Source of the DNA: Spiroplasma melliferum
GTDB taxonomy: Bacteria > Bacillota_I > Bacilli_A > Mycoplasmatales > Mycoplasmataceae
Direction: 5' to 3'
Length of the DNA: 64,000 nt
Assembly: GCA_005222125.1 (NCBI GenBank)
Contig: CP029202.1
Span: 124,001-188,000, forward strand
Made by a program: the position numbers and the translations under genes. Positions 21,492-33,896 of this stretch are shown piece by piece. The first letter of the stretch is position 1. Each line of letters opens with the position of its first letter. The notes beneath the pieces are model-generated. The model had not been told where the DNA came from. It ran no database searches and saw only the letters and a program-made list of their open reading frames with translations.

Positions 21492-21844
21492 AACATTTAA
21501 CTTTAAAAAATAAAAAGTAAATAAGTTTTATTATTTTCCTATTAATTATTAAGCCTACTGCCAATAATTCGTATCTTCTTGAATAAATGAAAACATAAGC
21601 AAACTTTCAAATTAAAATTATATTGTCTGAACATAAAATATAAAAAATAGTTTTTAAAATAACATTAAATTTGATTGTCATAAAAATTCATTCATAATTA
21701 TAAATTTTAAAATTAATTATTTATTTTCTTGTATTTTATATTTATATCGTGTATCATTTTACCTAATTTATTTTATTGATTAATAACTTTTTTTGTGATA
21801 TCATTTATAAGTCAGTGTATTTTTTATAAAGGGGTTATTTGAAT
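21492..21844. other. AT-rich spacer with promoter of the surface operon
   Basis: About 350 bp holds no open frame I would call on either strand. It is more AT-rich than the genes around it. A promoter-like stretch lies near its right end (TTGTGATATCATTTATAAG), about 40 bp before the next start, and an AAAGGGG ribosome site follows. I see no RNA structure. Confidence 0.5.
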
Positions 21845-24800
21845 ATGAACAACAACGAAAAAGAAATTAGTGAAAATATGAATGGCGATGATGCAAACCA
21901 AAACAAAGTTGTTGAGTCTGAAACTGAGAAAAATATCAATAACATTAAATATGATCGTGCAACATTTGGAAGTATTTTTAAAACAGAATTGTATAATTCA
22001 ATTGCCCGTGATAAAAAACATTTATTAAGATTTTTACTAATCTGTTTTATGTCATTTTTATATGGAATTATTTGTATTACTGGAGTTTGAGATCCAGTTG
22101 CTAATATTTCAAAAGTACCTATGGCAATTGTCAATCGTGATAATGCCACTTGTGTAGCCTATGTTAATACAAAAGGTGGAACAGAGTTTATTGATAATGC
22201 GGTTAAAGTTGGTTATTTACAAGCAAAAAATTCAGAAGAATGTAATGGCCAAGCTAGTAAATGATATCAAAGTGAAGCATTTGACCCTAATAAATATGAA
22301 CTTAATTATCGTTATGCTTCATTAATTGATAGTGTTATTACTAATAATAATAAATATGACGAAAATTCAAGAGCATTAACAACATCAATTGGTGATATTA
22401 CCCCAACAATTAAATATTTAAAAGAAGATGAAACTAACTTTACACCAAATAGTAAATATTGAGTGCAGTTAAAAATCCCAACTAATTATACTTTAAATAC
22501 ATATAAATTAATGCGGGGATTAGCACAAATTGGTGAGCCTAATTTTACTGATGATGATGAAAATGATTTCTTTAAAACAATGGATTATTTTAGTAGTAAT
22601 AAAATGGAATTTTGAGCAACTTATGAACATAGTTTTATGATTGGAAATATGATGAGTATGTTACAAGTTGGTTTTGGAAGTTTAGCAACTAGTATTTTAA
22701 CAACATTAGCACCAGAAACAATGTTCTGATTATCATCACGGCAAGACCATGGTGAGAGTTCAAATGGTGGTGGTAGTTCTCGTTTTGGTGAATATTATAT
22801 TATTCCAAAAAATATTTATAATTTTATTATGGAAGTTGTAAAAAATATTAAAAATTACGATTGTGATGGAACAAAGGCTGATTGTCCTGGAGTTAAACCA
22901 GGACAACCATCAAATTTATATAAAGCATTACAACATTTAAAAGAAAAAAATCCGGTTTTATATGAATCTGTAAATAAAATGTTTAATCATATTAAAAATG
23001 ATGTGCTTGTTTCAATTAATATTGGAATAACAATTAATCTTAAGATGGAACAAATTTTACCATTTGCATTTCAAATTATGTTTCCAGATTTAGGAAATCC
23101 AAATGATGATCCAAGATGAGAACAACGTGTTTATTTTTCTGAGTATAAAACAAAATTATTATCAGTAACACAATACTTTTTAAATAATATGTCACGTTCA
23201 ACAAGTGTTGATAGACATATTCAAGGATATGAATTTGGAACATATGGATATGGATTAGGATTATATTTCATTTCAATTTCATTATGAATTGGAGCAATTA
23301 CCCAAACTTTTATTTATCGTAAAAAAAGTTATACACCTAATGCAAAATGATATCAACATTATTTTTCAAAATGATTTACAATGCTAATTACTTCTTATGC
23401 TCAAACATTGTTATTATTTTTAGGATTATTGGCTGTTGGTTATGGCAAATTGGGTTCACCAATTGTTTATATGTTAATGTGAATGATAGTCACCGCAACC
23501 GTCTTAACAACAATAACCCAGGCTTTATGATATTCAATGCCAGATGATAATGTTGGACGGTTCTTATGTATTATTTATACGGTCTTTAATCTAACTGCCG
23601 GAGGTGGAAGTTTCCCAGTTATTTTACAAAATGGTTTTTTCCAAGCAATTAGTTACATTGTGCCATTTAAATACACAATTTTTGGAATGAGCAATATTGT
23701 CTATGGAATTGCTTCTAATGAGGGAATCATTAGTATGTACAATACCGAAATTTTAGGATGTTTTGGTGCGTTAATGATTTTCTTAGTAGTTTTCTTAGGA
23801 ATTGGTTTAGGCACAGCATATATTTATCGCCGGATTGAAATGTTTGGTACATTTAGTTTAAAAGAAATTTATGAAACAATGGATAGTATTGATGCAACAA
23901 AAGATTTTGTTAGAAGTCGTCGTGTTATTAACAACTTAAGTGTTGAATATTCACTATTAATTAAACAATATATTGATGAAAAACATCGTGAACAAAAAAT
24001 AAAAAATTTAGAAGATAAAATTAATTCTTTATATAAAGACCCATCCATAGTTAGAATCAAAAAATTAGAAGCAATAAGTGATGTTTATCGCAATCGTTTT
24101 GAAGTAATTAAACAAAAATATGTTGTTTTAGTTCAAAAAGCAGAAATTACTAATGATGCTAAGGATATTCGTAAATCACAAAAATTAAAAACAAAATTAG
24201 AAGCATTAGGAGAAAAAATTACAGTAGCACGGAAAGAGATTGAAATGTTAAAAAGAAATCCAAATTATGTCCGGATTGCTGCTTTAAATGAGCGATATGA
24301 GGAATTAAAAGACCAATATATGTTTATATCAAGAACAGTTAATGAACATAGTTCAAAGCTAAAATTAAAAAAAGTTTATACATTACGACAAGAACTAACA
24401 TATTTACAAAAGAAAATTGACGAATTAAATAGCAATACAATGCGAACTGTTTTTGATAATCCACATGATAAAAAAATTAATAAATTAATTGTGCAATATA
24501 ACTTAGAAAAAGAACAATTAAATCATTTAAAAGAAACAAAACCAGAAGCTAAATTAATTCCAATTTATCAAGAAAAATTATTATTCCTAGCTAATAATAT
24601 TAAAGAATTAGAAGCAAATAAAACTCAAGTTAATCGTCATATAGAAGAACGCATTATGAAATTAAAACGACAATTGGAAGAATTGAATGCAGAAAAAAAT
24701 AAAAACTATAAATTATCAAAAATTACAAAAGATGAATCATATAATATTAAAATTCGTAAAATAAATAATAAAATTATGGATATTAATCATGAAATAGGCA

Positions 24801-24943
24801 ATTTAGAAAACGAATTACGTGTAATCGTTGAACAACAAAAAGACAAAATTACAAATAAATTTAAATTTGCAAAATATAATGCGGAATTAATAAAACTAAA
24901 AACAAATTATATTTATGACGATAATCGAGAAGGAATCGATTAG
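21845..24943 (+). CDS. Large Pip/YhgE-like membrane protein with C-terminal coiled coil
   Basis: This 1032-aa protein has a first membrane helix near residues 60-82. It is followed by VPMAIVNRDNA, the hallmark start of the extracellular region of Pip/YhgE/EsaA-type proteins. A Cys-containing extracellular domain extends to about 470. About five membrane segments lie between 470 and 660. They are followed by a long charged coiled-coil tail (about 680-1030) on the cytoplasmic side. ABC-2-type permeases share this membrane layout, but no ATPase gene is near. It is followed at 11 bp by a related gene lacking the coiled coil and then by a lipoprotein gene. The start may instead be TTG 21839. Confidence 0.75.
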
Positions 24944-24954
24944 GAGGCTTTTAA

Positions 24955-27132
24955 ATGAAAAATGATGAATACAAGGTAAATAAGAAAAATAATGTTGAAA
25001 TTAAACCAAAATTTAGTCAAATTTTAAGAACTGAATTACGTGCATTTTTTGTTGAAAAACCATTTAATAAAGTAATTGCCATTGTTGGCTGCTTTATGAC
25101 CTTTATTTATGGGTTTTTCTATATTTGAGCTTTCTTTAATCCATATCAAAATTTGCAAAGAATCCCAATGGCAATTGTTAATCAAGATGCTAATGTTTGT
25201 ATGATTTATAAAGATGATAAAAATTTACCACCATCAACAGATGGAACTGATTCATTATTAAATGCAGAAGCAATTTCATTTGATTATACTGTTCATAATC
25301 AAACCGACTGTACTACTCAAGCAAAAATGGTTGGGAAGATTGGCTACTATACTAGTATTACTGATGAAGCAGTTACTAAATTAAATTTTTATAATCCAAA
25401 TACTAATCGTTTTACTTATGATTTAAAAGTTGGAAAAGTTGAAGGTGATTATGTTCGTTATACTGGGCAAAATGTTAGCGAATTAGATAGTAAGTACTGA
25501 GTGCAAGTTCGGATTCCACAAGGATTCACACAACATTTAGCAGCATTAATTGTCAATATGAATAAAGCTAGTTATGTTTGTTTTGATGGTTTTGATAGCA
25601 ATAATATTTGTAAAGATGGTGATCCAACTCATACTTTGCCAGCAACAGAATTGAATGGTCAAATTATTAAAGAATTACGTTGATTTATAAATAATCGAAT
25701 TACATTTTGAGGAACATTCCGGCAAAATTTTGCTAGTGGAATGATTAGTAACTTTTACGCAAATTTAACAACGGCCTTAAGTGCTCAAATTTTACCACAA
25801 TTAATGGCAACAACATTATTTACAATGTTTAGTTATTATCCTCCAACATCAACTACACCAAATGATCGAACAATTCAAGAAGCAGATATTAATCGTTTTC
25901 TTTTTGAATTTCTTGATCCATCATTAATTCCAGGAATGATGGGAATTAATTTAGTTGATATTATTCCAGTACAAAAAAGAGCAATTGCTTTAAAAAATAT
26001 TTTAGATGTTGCTATTTCAGGAAATTATATTGATGCTAAAATTGCTGATGAAATTTATCGTTTTTTAACTGGAATTTTACCAATCTCTTTAATGCCAATT
26101 GTTAATGATTTATTTCATATTGGTATTGCAAGCCCACCCCCAGCATTTCAAATTGATAAAAATACAAAACAAGTTTCTTTTGCACGAAAAGAAATGAATT
26201 ATCCTGAATTTTCTTCAGCAGCAAAAAGCTTTACTGAAACAGGTTCACATCTACTTGATATTTTTAAAATGCCATATACTTTAGTTGGAAAACAATATAG
26301 CCAGTATGGAATTGGGTTGGGAGAAGCATTTATTTTGATTGCTACTTTTATTGGAATTTTTGCATCAACAATTATTTATAATCGACGATCGCGAACACCT
26401 AACACCAGATTTTATCAACATTATTTATGCAAAATGTTAATTTTGCAAGTTAATATGTTTATTCAAGTTTCAATTTTATTACTAATGTTATTACCAATTG
26501 GGTTCTGACAATTAGGATCAGCATTCTGACTATTATATTTATTTGCTATATATGTTGGCTTTATCTTCACCTTTATTGTTGGGGGGATTTGGTTAGCAAT
26601 TCCAGATGAAGTATCATCGCGGGTATTAAATATGGTTGTTCTAATGTTTAACTTTGCTTGTGGATGAATTTTATTTCCAGCCTTTATGTCAAACCCATTC
26701 TATAACGCATTATCAAACATTATGCCGTTTACTTATGCGATGCATAATATGGGAAATATTATTTATGGAATTGCTTCTGGAGCAGGACAATTATGATATT
26801 ATCAAGCAGATATTATTAAAAACTGTTTAGTTTTACTAGCAATGGCAATTGTCATGGTTGTAATGACATTAATAACTTTGCATATTCGTTTCTTGCGAGC
26901 TCATTATGGCACTCGGCGAATGAGTGTAATTTATAAAGCAATGGCTCAAGTTAGTTCTACATCAGAATATGCACATAAAAGAAGTGTTTTATTAATTTTA
27001 ACAAAAGATCAAAAAAAGGATATTAAAGAAAAAGTTCAAGAAATCTTATTTACTAACATTAGTGAAAAATATTCTTATACAAAACTAAGTAAAAGACAAA
27101 TTAAAAAAATGGAACGGAATTCAATTGATTAA
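24955..27132 (+). CDS. Second Pip/YhgE-like membrane protein of the surface operon
   Basis: The 725-aa protein has the same architecture as its upstream neighbour: a helix near residues 42-62, then RIPMAIVNQDAN, a long extracellular domain to about 450 with several Cys, five or six membrane segments between 455 and 650, and a short charged tail without the coiled coil. Both share the phrase KYWVQ(L/V)(K/R)IP in the outer domain. The two proteins probably form a heteromeric complex. It starts behind TAGGAGGCTTTTAA, 11 bp after the first gene, and overlaps nothing. Its end is 13 bp from the lipoprotein start. Function is unknown; EsaA of type VII secretion and Pip phage receptors are distant relatives by fold. 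Confidence 0.75.
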
Positions 27133-27145
27133 GGAGGTTTGGAAA

Positions 27146-28654
27146 ATGAAAAAATTATTATCATTATTAACAACATTTTCTTTATCATCAGCAATTGGAA
27201 TTAATGTTATTGGATGCCAAACTAATCCATTTGATGATTTTCCTGGTAATAATCAAGTCGCTAAAACAGCTGCCCCAGCCGTAATTAATGCAGTTAACAA
27301 CTTTCTAATGTATAACGTTTTATATATGAAAGGTGATTCAGCAGCAGAAAATAAATTTTATTATAATTATCAAAACATTTCCCAAAATCAATGAATGCGT
27401 TATCCATCGTTAGAATTATGAAATCCATGAACAAATTATGACCAAGGGACAGCTGCGGTTAATTCTTTAGCAGTTGCAGTTTATAGTGTTACTTTATTGG
27501 GAAATGAAAAGGACAAGCCAACAGGTATTAATGGAGCAGTCGCGCGTATAATGCCTGCTGCTGATGGAACATTGTTTCAAACATCTCAAAATTTATTACC
27601 ATCAGCAGAATTTATTGATACCGCAATGGTCAATAAAGCAAAAGCTAGTGCAGAAGCAAAAAGAACATTAAAGGGTTATTATCAAATTAATGGTAAAGCA
27701 AAGATTCATCAATATGGTTATTCAGTTTTGCCAGATTTAAGTACAGTTGATTTTGGGCCATTAAAAAAGGATTATTTTACAACGAATGAAAGTGAATCTA
27801 ATATTAAAGATGTTATTGTTGCTGAGTTAGATAAAGAAAGTAATATTAAAGTAAATCCTGATGAAATTGAATTAGTTATCAAATCAAAACCAACTGGTAG
27901 TACTTCGGGTGAAAAATTAGTGGTTGGAAATTATGAACTTACCTTAACAGCAAAAGCTAATGCAAAAACAGTGCAAGGAACAGGGAACTTTAGTATTAAT
28001 GTTGTTGACCAAAGTAAATTTAAATTTGATTTAACAACTATTTCAGCAAAAGGGTTTAATAGTAATTTAACGGTTAATAATACTGTCGGTGATTTGAAAA
28101 AAGCTGTTCAACAATATATTGAAGGAAAAGTAGCACCAGCAGTTAAAAAAGATGAGATTGAATATCAAGTTGAAAAAGAAACTGATGATACAAAAAAACT
28201 ATTAGAACAAGCATATAATGTTACTGTTGCAGCACCAAATACAGCAACAAGTGTTACTAAAAAAATTCAAATTACAGTTAAGGTTGTTGGTGAGCCAATG
28301 ATTAATTTAGATTTAACAAAGTTTACAAATAAAATTCCTGCCCCTTCATTTTTAAATAATAATTTCAAAGAAGAAGACTTAGAAAAAAGTGTTAAAGCAG
28401 CTGTTATGGAATGATTACCAAAAGAATATCGTGCTGGAATTTCTTTAAATACGGTAATTAAGCAAAAACCAACTGGAGCACCTGGTGCTGAGTTAGTAAA
28501 AGGAGAATATATTGTGACAGTTACACCTAGCGGGGGAAAAGTAACAGGTAGTTATGAAATGAAAGTTAATGTAATGCAATTCACAACCAATGAAACAATT
28601 GATCTTTATTGAGCTGGCGTTGACATTCCTGTTGCTAATATTACTAATGGATAA
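27146..28654 (+). CDS. Lipoprotein with three tandem beta-rich repeats
   Basis: The 502-aa protein has a lipoprotein signal peptide ending INVIGC with the modified Cys at about residue 28. A first region of about 160 residues follows. Then come three repeats of about 85-100 residues, each beginning DLSTV, DLTTI or DLTKF and ending in NVV, KVV or NVM. Each repeat has a VxxxIxxEL-like helix and a KPTG or comparable turn. Such repeats resemble spiralin-type and other Spiroplasma surface lipoproteins. AAGGAGGTTTGGAAA precedes the ATG. It is the third gene of the surface operon, so it probably works with the two membrane proteins at the cell surface. A terminator follows. Confidence 0.8.
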
Positions 28655-28683
28655 AAAAGTAAAAGGGATTTTACTTTTTTATT
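28653..28683 (+). terminator. Terminator of the surface operon
   Basis: AAAAAGTAAAA pairs with TTTTACTTTTT across a GGGA loop, with T-rich sequence following. It overlaps the lipoprotein stop codon. Confidence 0.85.
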
Positions 28684-28754
28684 TTTAAAATAATTATAAG
28701 GAAGATTGATATAATTATTAAAGAAAAACAAAACTATAAAGGAGTAGTGAAATA

Positions 28755-30719
28755 ATGTTTAAATTAACATCTAATTATTTACCAGCTGGTGATCAACCAC
28801 GGGCAATTGAAAAATTAACTACCAATTTATTCGCAAACAAAAAGCATCAAGTTTTGTTAGGAGCAACCGGAACTGGAAAAACATTTACAATGGCAAATGT
28901 TATTGAAAATTATCAGAAGCCAACATTGGTGATGGCTCATAATAAAACATTAGCAATGCAACTATATGTTGAGTTAAAAGAAATGTTTCCAGAAAATCGT
29001 GTTGAGTATTTTGTTTCAAACTTTGATTTTTATCAACCAGAAGCTTATTTACCAGGAAAAGATTTATATATTAATAAAGATGCTCGCCAAAATATGGAAT
29101 TAGACATGATGCGGTTAAGTGCTTTTAATGCTTTAACAACTCGAAAAGATGTTATTGTCGTAGCTTCTGTTGCCGCCATTTATGGGGCACAAGATCCAAA
29201 TGAATATAAAAAATCTTTTTTACAAATTAATCGTAATCAAAAAATTAGTAAAAAAGATTTAGCCAATTTTTTAGTATCATCAGGATATGTTCGTAATGAT
29301 ATTGAATTAATTCCAGGTAGTTTTAGTGCTAAAGGTGATGTGATTAAAATTGTTCCAGGCTGAAATGTTAAAACATTTATTCGAATTGATTTGTTTGGTG
29401 ATGAAATTGATGATTTAGTTTATATTGATGGAATCACTGGTGATGTTACACAGCGGTTATCAACATTAACAATTTTTCCAGCGCAAGATTATATTACTTC
29501 TCCAGAACGATTAGTTGAAGCAATTAAACGCATTGAAGCAGAGTTAAAGGTTCGCTTAGTTGAATTAGAAGTGGCTGGAAAAATTGTTGAGTTACAACGT
29601 TTAAAACAACGTACGGAATATGATTTAGATTTACTCCGTGAAAGTGGGATATGTTCTGGAATTGAAAATTATTCACGACATTTAGATTTACGAGAAGAAG
29701 GTGAGGCTCCTTATACTTTGATTGATTTTTTTGGCGAAGATTTTTTAACTATTATTGATGAATCACATATGTCATTACCGCAAATTCGAGCAATGTATAA
29801 CACAGATCGAAGTCGAAAAGAAACATTAGTAAATTATGGTTTTCGTTTAAAAAGTGCATTAGATAATCGCCCCCTAAATTTTGATGAATTTAATCAAAAA
29901 TTAAAAAATGTTATTTATGTTTCAGCAACGCCGGGGGATTATGAATTAGGTTTAGTGAATAACCAAGTGGTTGAACAAATTATTCGTCCAACAGGGTTAT
30001 TAGATCCGACAGTAGAAGTAAAATCAACAGTAGGACAAATTGATGATATTATTGAGCAAGTAAAAATACGCCGCAAAAAAAATGAACGTGTTTTTATTAC
30101 TACTTTAACAATTCGTATGTCAGAAGATTTAACAAGTTATTTACAAGAACAAAATGTTAAAGTTGCATATTTGCATAGTGAATTAAAAACTTTAGAACGT
30201 AGTCAAATCTTATTGGATTTACGAAAAGGAGTATATGATTGCATTGTTGGTGTTAATTTAATTCGTGAAGGGATTGATATTCCAGAAGTATCATTAATTT
30301 GTATTCTTGATGCTGATAAGCAAGGATTTTTACGAAATGAACGAAGTTTAATTCAAACAATTGGACGTGCTGCAAGGAATGCTGCTGGACATGTTATTTT
30401 ATATGCTGATACTGTTTCTGAATCAATGGAAAAAGCAATGCAAGAAACTGCTCGTCGACGTCAAATTCAAGCGGCATATAATTTGAAATATCATATTACT
30501 CCAACGACAATTATTAAGAATATTCGTGATTATACTAATATTAAACGGCAAGATGATAAATTACATAAAATTAAAAATAAAAAATCAAAAGAATATAAAA
30601 CAGCTAAAGAAGGATTACTACAAGATTTACGAAAAGAAATGTATGAAGCAAGTAAAAAACTTGATTTTGAACGAGCTGCAGAATTACGCGATATTATTAT
30701 TGAAATTGAAGCAGAATAA
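28755..30719 (+). CDS. uvrB: Excinuclease ABC subunit B
   Basis: UvrB is the damage-verifying helicase of nucleotide excision repair. The 654-aa protein has Walker A GATGTGKT at residues 36-43, a beta-hairpin region at 86-100, DESH in motif II, the SATPG motif, the helicase motifs [11 protein letters not shown] and QTIGRAARN, and a C-terminal UVR motif ([13 protein letters not shown]) that contacts UvrC. The hairpin reads [12 protein letters not shown] where many UvrBs have YYDYY, so some tip tyrosines are replaced. It starts a run with hprK, lgt and trxB. UvrA is encoded 14 kb downstream. Confidence 0.98.
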
Positions 30720-30758
30720 TGATTTGTGATAGTATTAATTTACAGGGAGGGACTGGAA

Positions 30759-31682
30759 ATGACAAAATTTATTGTAAAAGATATTGTTGATAAATTTGGC
30801 TATGAGGTTTTAGCTGGAGCCGATGGTCTTAATCGACCTATTAAAATTTATGGTCTTAATCGACCAGGGTTAGAATTAGCTGGTTTTGATTTTGAAAAAA
30901 ATAATAGTAATCGTCGGGTAGTTTTGTTATCAAATAAAGAGCAGTTATTTGTGAATACCTTAAGTGAAACAGTAAAAAGAGAACGCTATGAGTATATTTT
31001 AAATGAAAACATTCCGATGATTATTTTAACGGAAAAATTTACTGATAAATTATTATTAGAAATTGCGGAAAAACATAGTTGTCCAGTTGTTCGTGCAAGC
31101 AATATTACAACAAGTCGTTTATATCAAATGGTATTAGAATTTTTTGATGAGCATTTTGCACCAGTAACAGAAGAACATGCATCATTAATTAATGTTTTTG
31201 GAAAAGGAATTTTATTAAAAGGAAAATCGGGAATTGGGAAGTCAGAAATGACACTAGAATTAATTAAAAAAAATCATTTGTTTGTTGGTGATGATCGTAT
31301 TATTGTTCAGCAACGAAATAATAGGTTATATGGCCAATCCCATGAAATGTTAAAAAATTTAATTGAGGTTCGCGGTTTAGGAATTTTAGATTTAAGTAAA
31401 ATTTATGGTTTACAAGTGCTATTAGATGAATCAAAAATTGATTTAGTAATTGAATTAATTCATTTAGATGATGAACAATATAAATCAATTGACCGATTAG
31501 GAAGTAAATATAAGAATATTAAAATTTTAGATACAAAAGTACCAATTGTAACAATTCCAGTTACATATGGGCGTAATGTTAGTGAATTAGTTGAGACAGC
31601 AGTTTCAAAATTAAAATTAGATGAAGCGGGAATTTCTTCAATGCAAATTTTACAAGATCGTTTTAAAGAATATTCAAAATAG
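30759..31682 (+). CDS. hprK: HPr kinase/phosphorylase
   Basis: HprK phosphorylates Ser46 of HPr and reverses this, tying PTS activity to metabolite levels. The 307-aa protein has the N-terminal HprK domain, the P-loop GKSGIGKS at about 155-162, DDRIIV near 178-183, and the signature EVRGLGILDL. The catalytic His near 140 lies in EEHASL where the family usually has HG. ATG 30759 is preferred to an in-frame ATG upstream at 30726 because CAGGGAGGGACTGGAA gives the ribosome site. It lies between uvrB and lgt, the standard Firmicutes hprK-lgt order. Confidence 0.96.
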   Translation: MTKFIVKDIVDKFGYEVLAGADGLNRPIKIYGLNRPGLELAGFDFEKNNSNRRVVLLSNKEQLFVNTLSETVKRERYEYILNENIPMIILTEKFTDKLLLEIAEKHSCPVVRASNITTSRLYQMVLEFFDEHFAPVTEEHASLINVFGKGILLKGKSGIGKSEMTLELIKKNHLFVGDDRIIVQQRNNRLYGQSHEMLKNLIEVRGLGILDLSKIYGLQVLLDESKIDLVIELIHLDDEQYKSIDRLGSKYKNIKILDTKVPIVTIPVTYGRNVSELVETAVSKLKLDEAGISSMQILQDRFKEYSK

Positions 31683-31703
31683 AATTGAGAAGGAGTTTAT
31701 AGT

Positions 31704-32909
31704 GTGAATTTAGCAACATGAATTGCCCATGATACTTATGGAAATTGATTTCGTCCTTATTGATTTTTAATTTTTTGTGGTTTTGCAATTACCATTATTT
31801 TATCGTGGGTTAATTTTCGTAAGCGTGATATTCCGACGCAAGGATTTTACTGAGGAATTTTTGTAATTACTCCAATTGCGTTATTGGGAGCCAGTTTTTT
31901 TGGCAAATATGATGTTAAAAATCCAATTTTCTTTTTTACATTATTTGCCTTCTGAGAACCGGGAATGAGCATTCATGGGGGGCTAATTTTTGGTTTAATT
32001 ACAGGTTGAATTTGATTTGGTTTTGAATCACGAAAGCATAATATTTCATTATGAGTATATGCAGATTTAATTGTTCCAAATATTTTATTAGCACAGGCAA
32101 TTGGACGATGAGGTAATTTTTTTAATCATGAGTTGTTAGGAGCACCAATTGCTCGAGAACAATTAATGTGATTACCAAGTTTTATTCGTGATAATTTATT
32201 TAAATGATATGTTCCAACTCCGGTACCAAATAATTTTCATCCAACAGAGGCAATTGGTATTAATGGAAATCCCGTTAATCCAACTGATTTTAATAATGTG
32301 CAATATTTTCAACCAATTTTTCTATATGAATCATTGGCTAATATTTTATTATGATTTTTAATTGTGATTGCATTACCATTAATATTTCGTTATAGTTATT
32401 ATTGACGGTTTAAAAAAGAAGAACCCGATTTTATGCAGTTATCGTGAAAAGGTGTTTGAGCAAAATGATACTATGATATCAAACCTGATCCAATGCTTGT
32501 CAATAATTTATCACAACAAGTAAATTTGAAAAAAGTTTATTTTAAAAATAAACATAAGATGACAAAAAAACAAGTGATAAAAGCACATTGGAAATATTAT
32601 GGTGCACGATTAAAACAAATTTTTACAGCTGATGTCCGAGAATTAGAAAAAATAGAAAACCCTCATCGTTTAAAAATTTTACGTTGTGGAATTAAAACTG
32701 GGATGTATATTGCTGGTTATAATTTAATTCGGATTATTTTAGAAACACAACGAGATGATCATGATTTATTTTTAAAAAATATGCGAACATTGGATTATGT
32801 TATTCTTAGTTTAATGATTGTAATTGGTATTATTTTAATATTATTTGCCCAATGGATAGCTGTTATAAAATGAAGAAAAGGCGGATGATTATATGAAAAA
32901 CAATACTAA
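31704..32909 (+). CDS. lgt: Prolipoprotein diacylglyceryl transferase with C-terminal extension
   Basis: Lgt transfers diacylglycerol to the lipobox Cys of prolipoproteins, the first step in making the lipoproteins encoded elsewhere in this window. The 401-aa membrane protein has the motif SIHGGL near residue 92 and the family signature AIGRWGNFFNHE near residue 133, with about seven membrane helices. A basic C-terminal tail of about 130 residues ending in another helix makes it longer than the usual 270-300. It has many TGA Trp codons. GTG 31704 follows AAGGAGTTTATA; the GTG two bases earlier runs into TAG. Its end overlaps trxB by 17 bp. Confidence 0.93.
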
Positions 32910-33834
32910 TGAAATATATGATATTTTAATTATTGGGGCTGGTCCTGGTGGCATGACGGCAGCAATTTATGCTGCACGAGCAATGGCAAATATTGCAATG
33001 ATTGAAAAAGGAGCACCCGGGGGAAAAGTAACAAAGACAAGTGAAATTGAAAATTATCCTGGTTTTGATAGCATTCAAGGTTATGAATTAGCAATGAAAA
33101 TGTTTGACCAAACGCAAAAATTAAAAATTCCATATATTGCCGATCGTGTAACAACCATTACAAAACAAGATAATTTATTTAAATTAGAGTTATTTTCAAA
33201 AAAATTTTTATTAGCAAAAGCTGTTATTGTTGCAACTGGTACAGTTGAACGAAAATTAGGAGTGCCTGGCGAATTAGAATTAGAAGGACATGGAGTTTCA
33301 TACTGTGCGGTTTGTGATGGGGCATTATATAAAGGAAAAGATGTAGTTGTTGTTGGGGGAGGCTACGCTGCTCTGGAAGAAGCCCTTTATTTAGCTCGTT
33401 TTGTCAATAAAGTTTATTTAATTCATCGTCGTGCTGAATTTCGTGCTGATCATAATATTGTTAATAAAGTAAAAGCACATCCTAAAATTAATTTTATTAT
33501 TGATACAATAGTAACTGAAATTAAGGATGTGACCGAAAAACGAGTGACAACAGTTGTTATTAAAAATGTGAAAACAAGCAAAATTGATAATTTAGCAGTT
33601 AGTGCTATTTTCACATATATTGGGGCGATTCCAATTAGTGATTTTGCAAAAAACTTAGGGGTTTTAGATGAAGAAGGTTATTTTGTTGTTAATAATAAAT
33701 GTTTAACAGTATTGCCTGGATTATATGCCGCTGGTGATGTAACAAATACAACATTACGACAAATTGCAACTGCAATTAGTGATGGGGCAAAAGCAGCTCA
33801 ATTTGCGCTAGAATATCTTGATAGTTGTCATTAA
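32893..33834 (+). CDS. trxB: Thioredoxin reductase
   Basis: TrxB passes electrons from NADPH through FAD to thioredoxin. The 313-aa protein has the FAD motif GAGPGG at residues 15-20, the redox pair CAVC at 138-141, the NADPH motif GGGYAA at 155-160, and the C-terminal FAD motif AAGDVTN near 281-287. CAVC is one of the usual versions of the CAxC active site. The start follows AGAAAAGGCGGATG inside the lgt coding end, so trxB is translationally coupled to lgt. This order (hprK-lgt-trxB) is common in Firmicutes. Confidence 0.97.
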   Translation: MKNNTNEIYDILIIGAGPGGMTAAIYAARAMANIAMIEKGAPGGKVTKTSEIENYPGFDSIQGYELAMKMFDQTQKLKIPYIADRVTTITKQDNLFKLELFSKKFLLAKAVIVATGTVERKLGVPGELELEGHGVSYCAVCDGALYKGKDVVVVGGGYAALEEALYLARFVNKVYLIHRRAEFRADHNIVNKVKAHPKINFIIDTIVTEIKDVTEKRVTTVVIKNVKTSKIDNLAVSAIFTYIGAIPISDFAKNLGVLDEEGYFVVNNKCLTVLPGLYAAGDVTNTTLRQIATAISDGAKAAQFALEYLDSCH

Positions 33835-33896
33835 AAAGTTATTTTTGCGGTAAGATATATATTGGATAAGTATGAAAAAGAAAGTGAGAAGGATTT

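Noticed and set aside
21492-21844. Spacer after prs considered as a decayed gene or RNA
   Set aside because: No conserved protein fragment or stable structure was seen in either strand; only a promoter near the right end.
23347-23547. 66-residue frame within the first Pip-like gene
   Set aside because: It is in another frame of a well-supported long gene and has no ribosome site.
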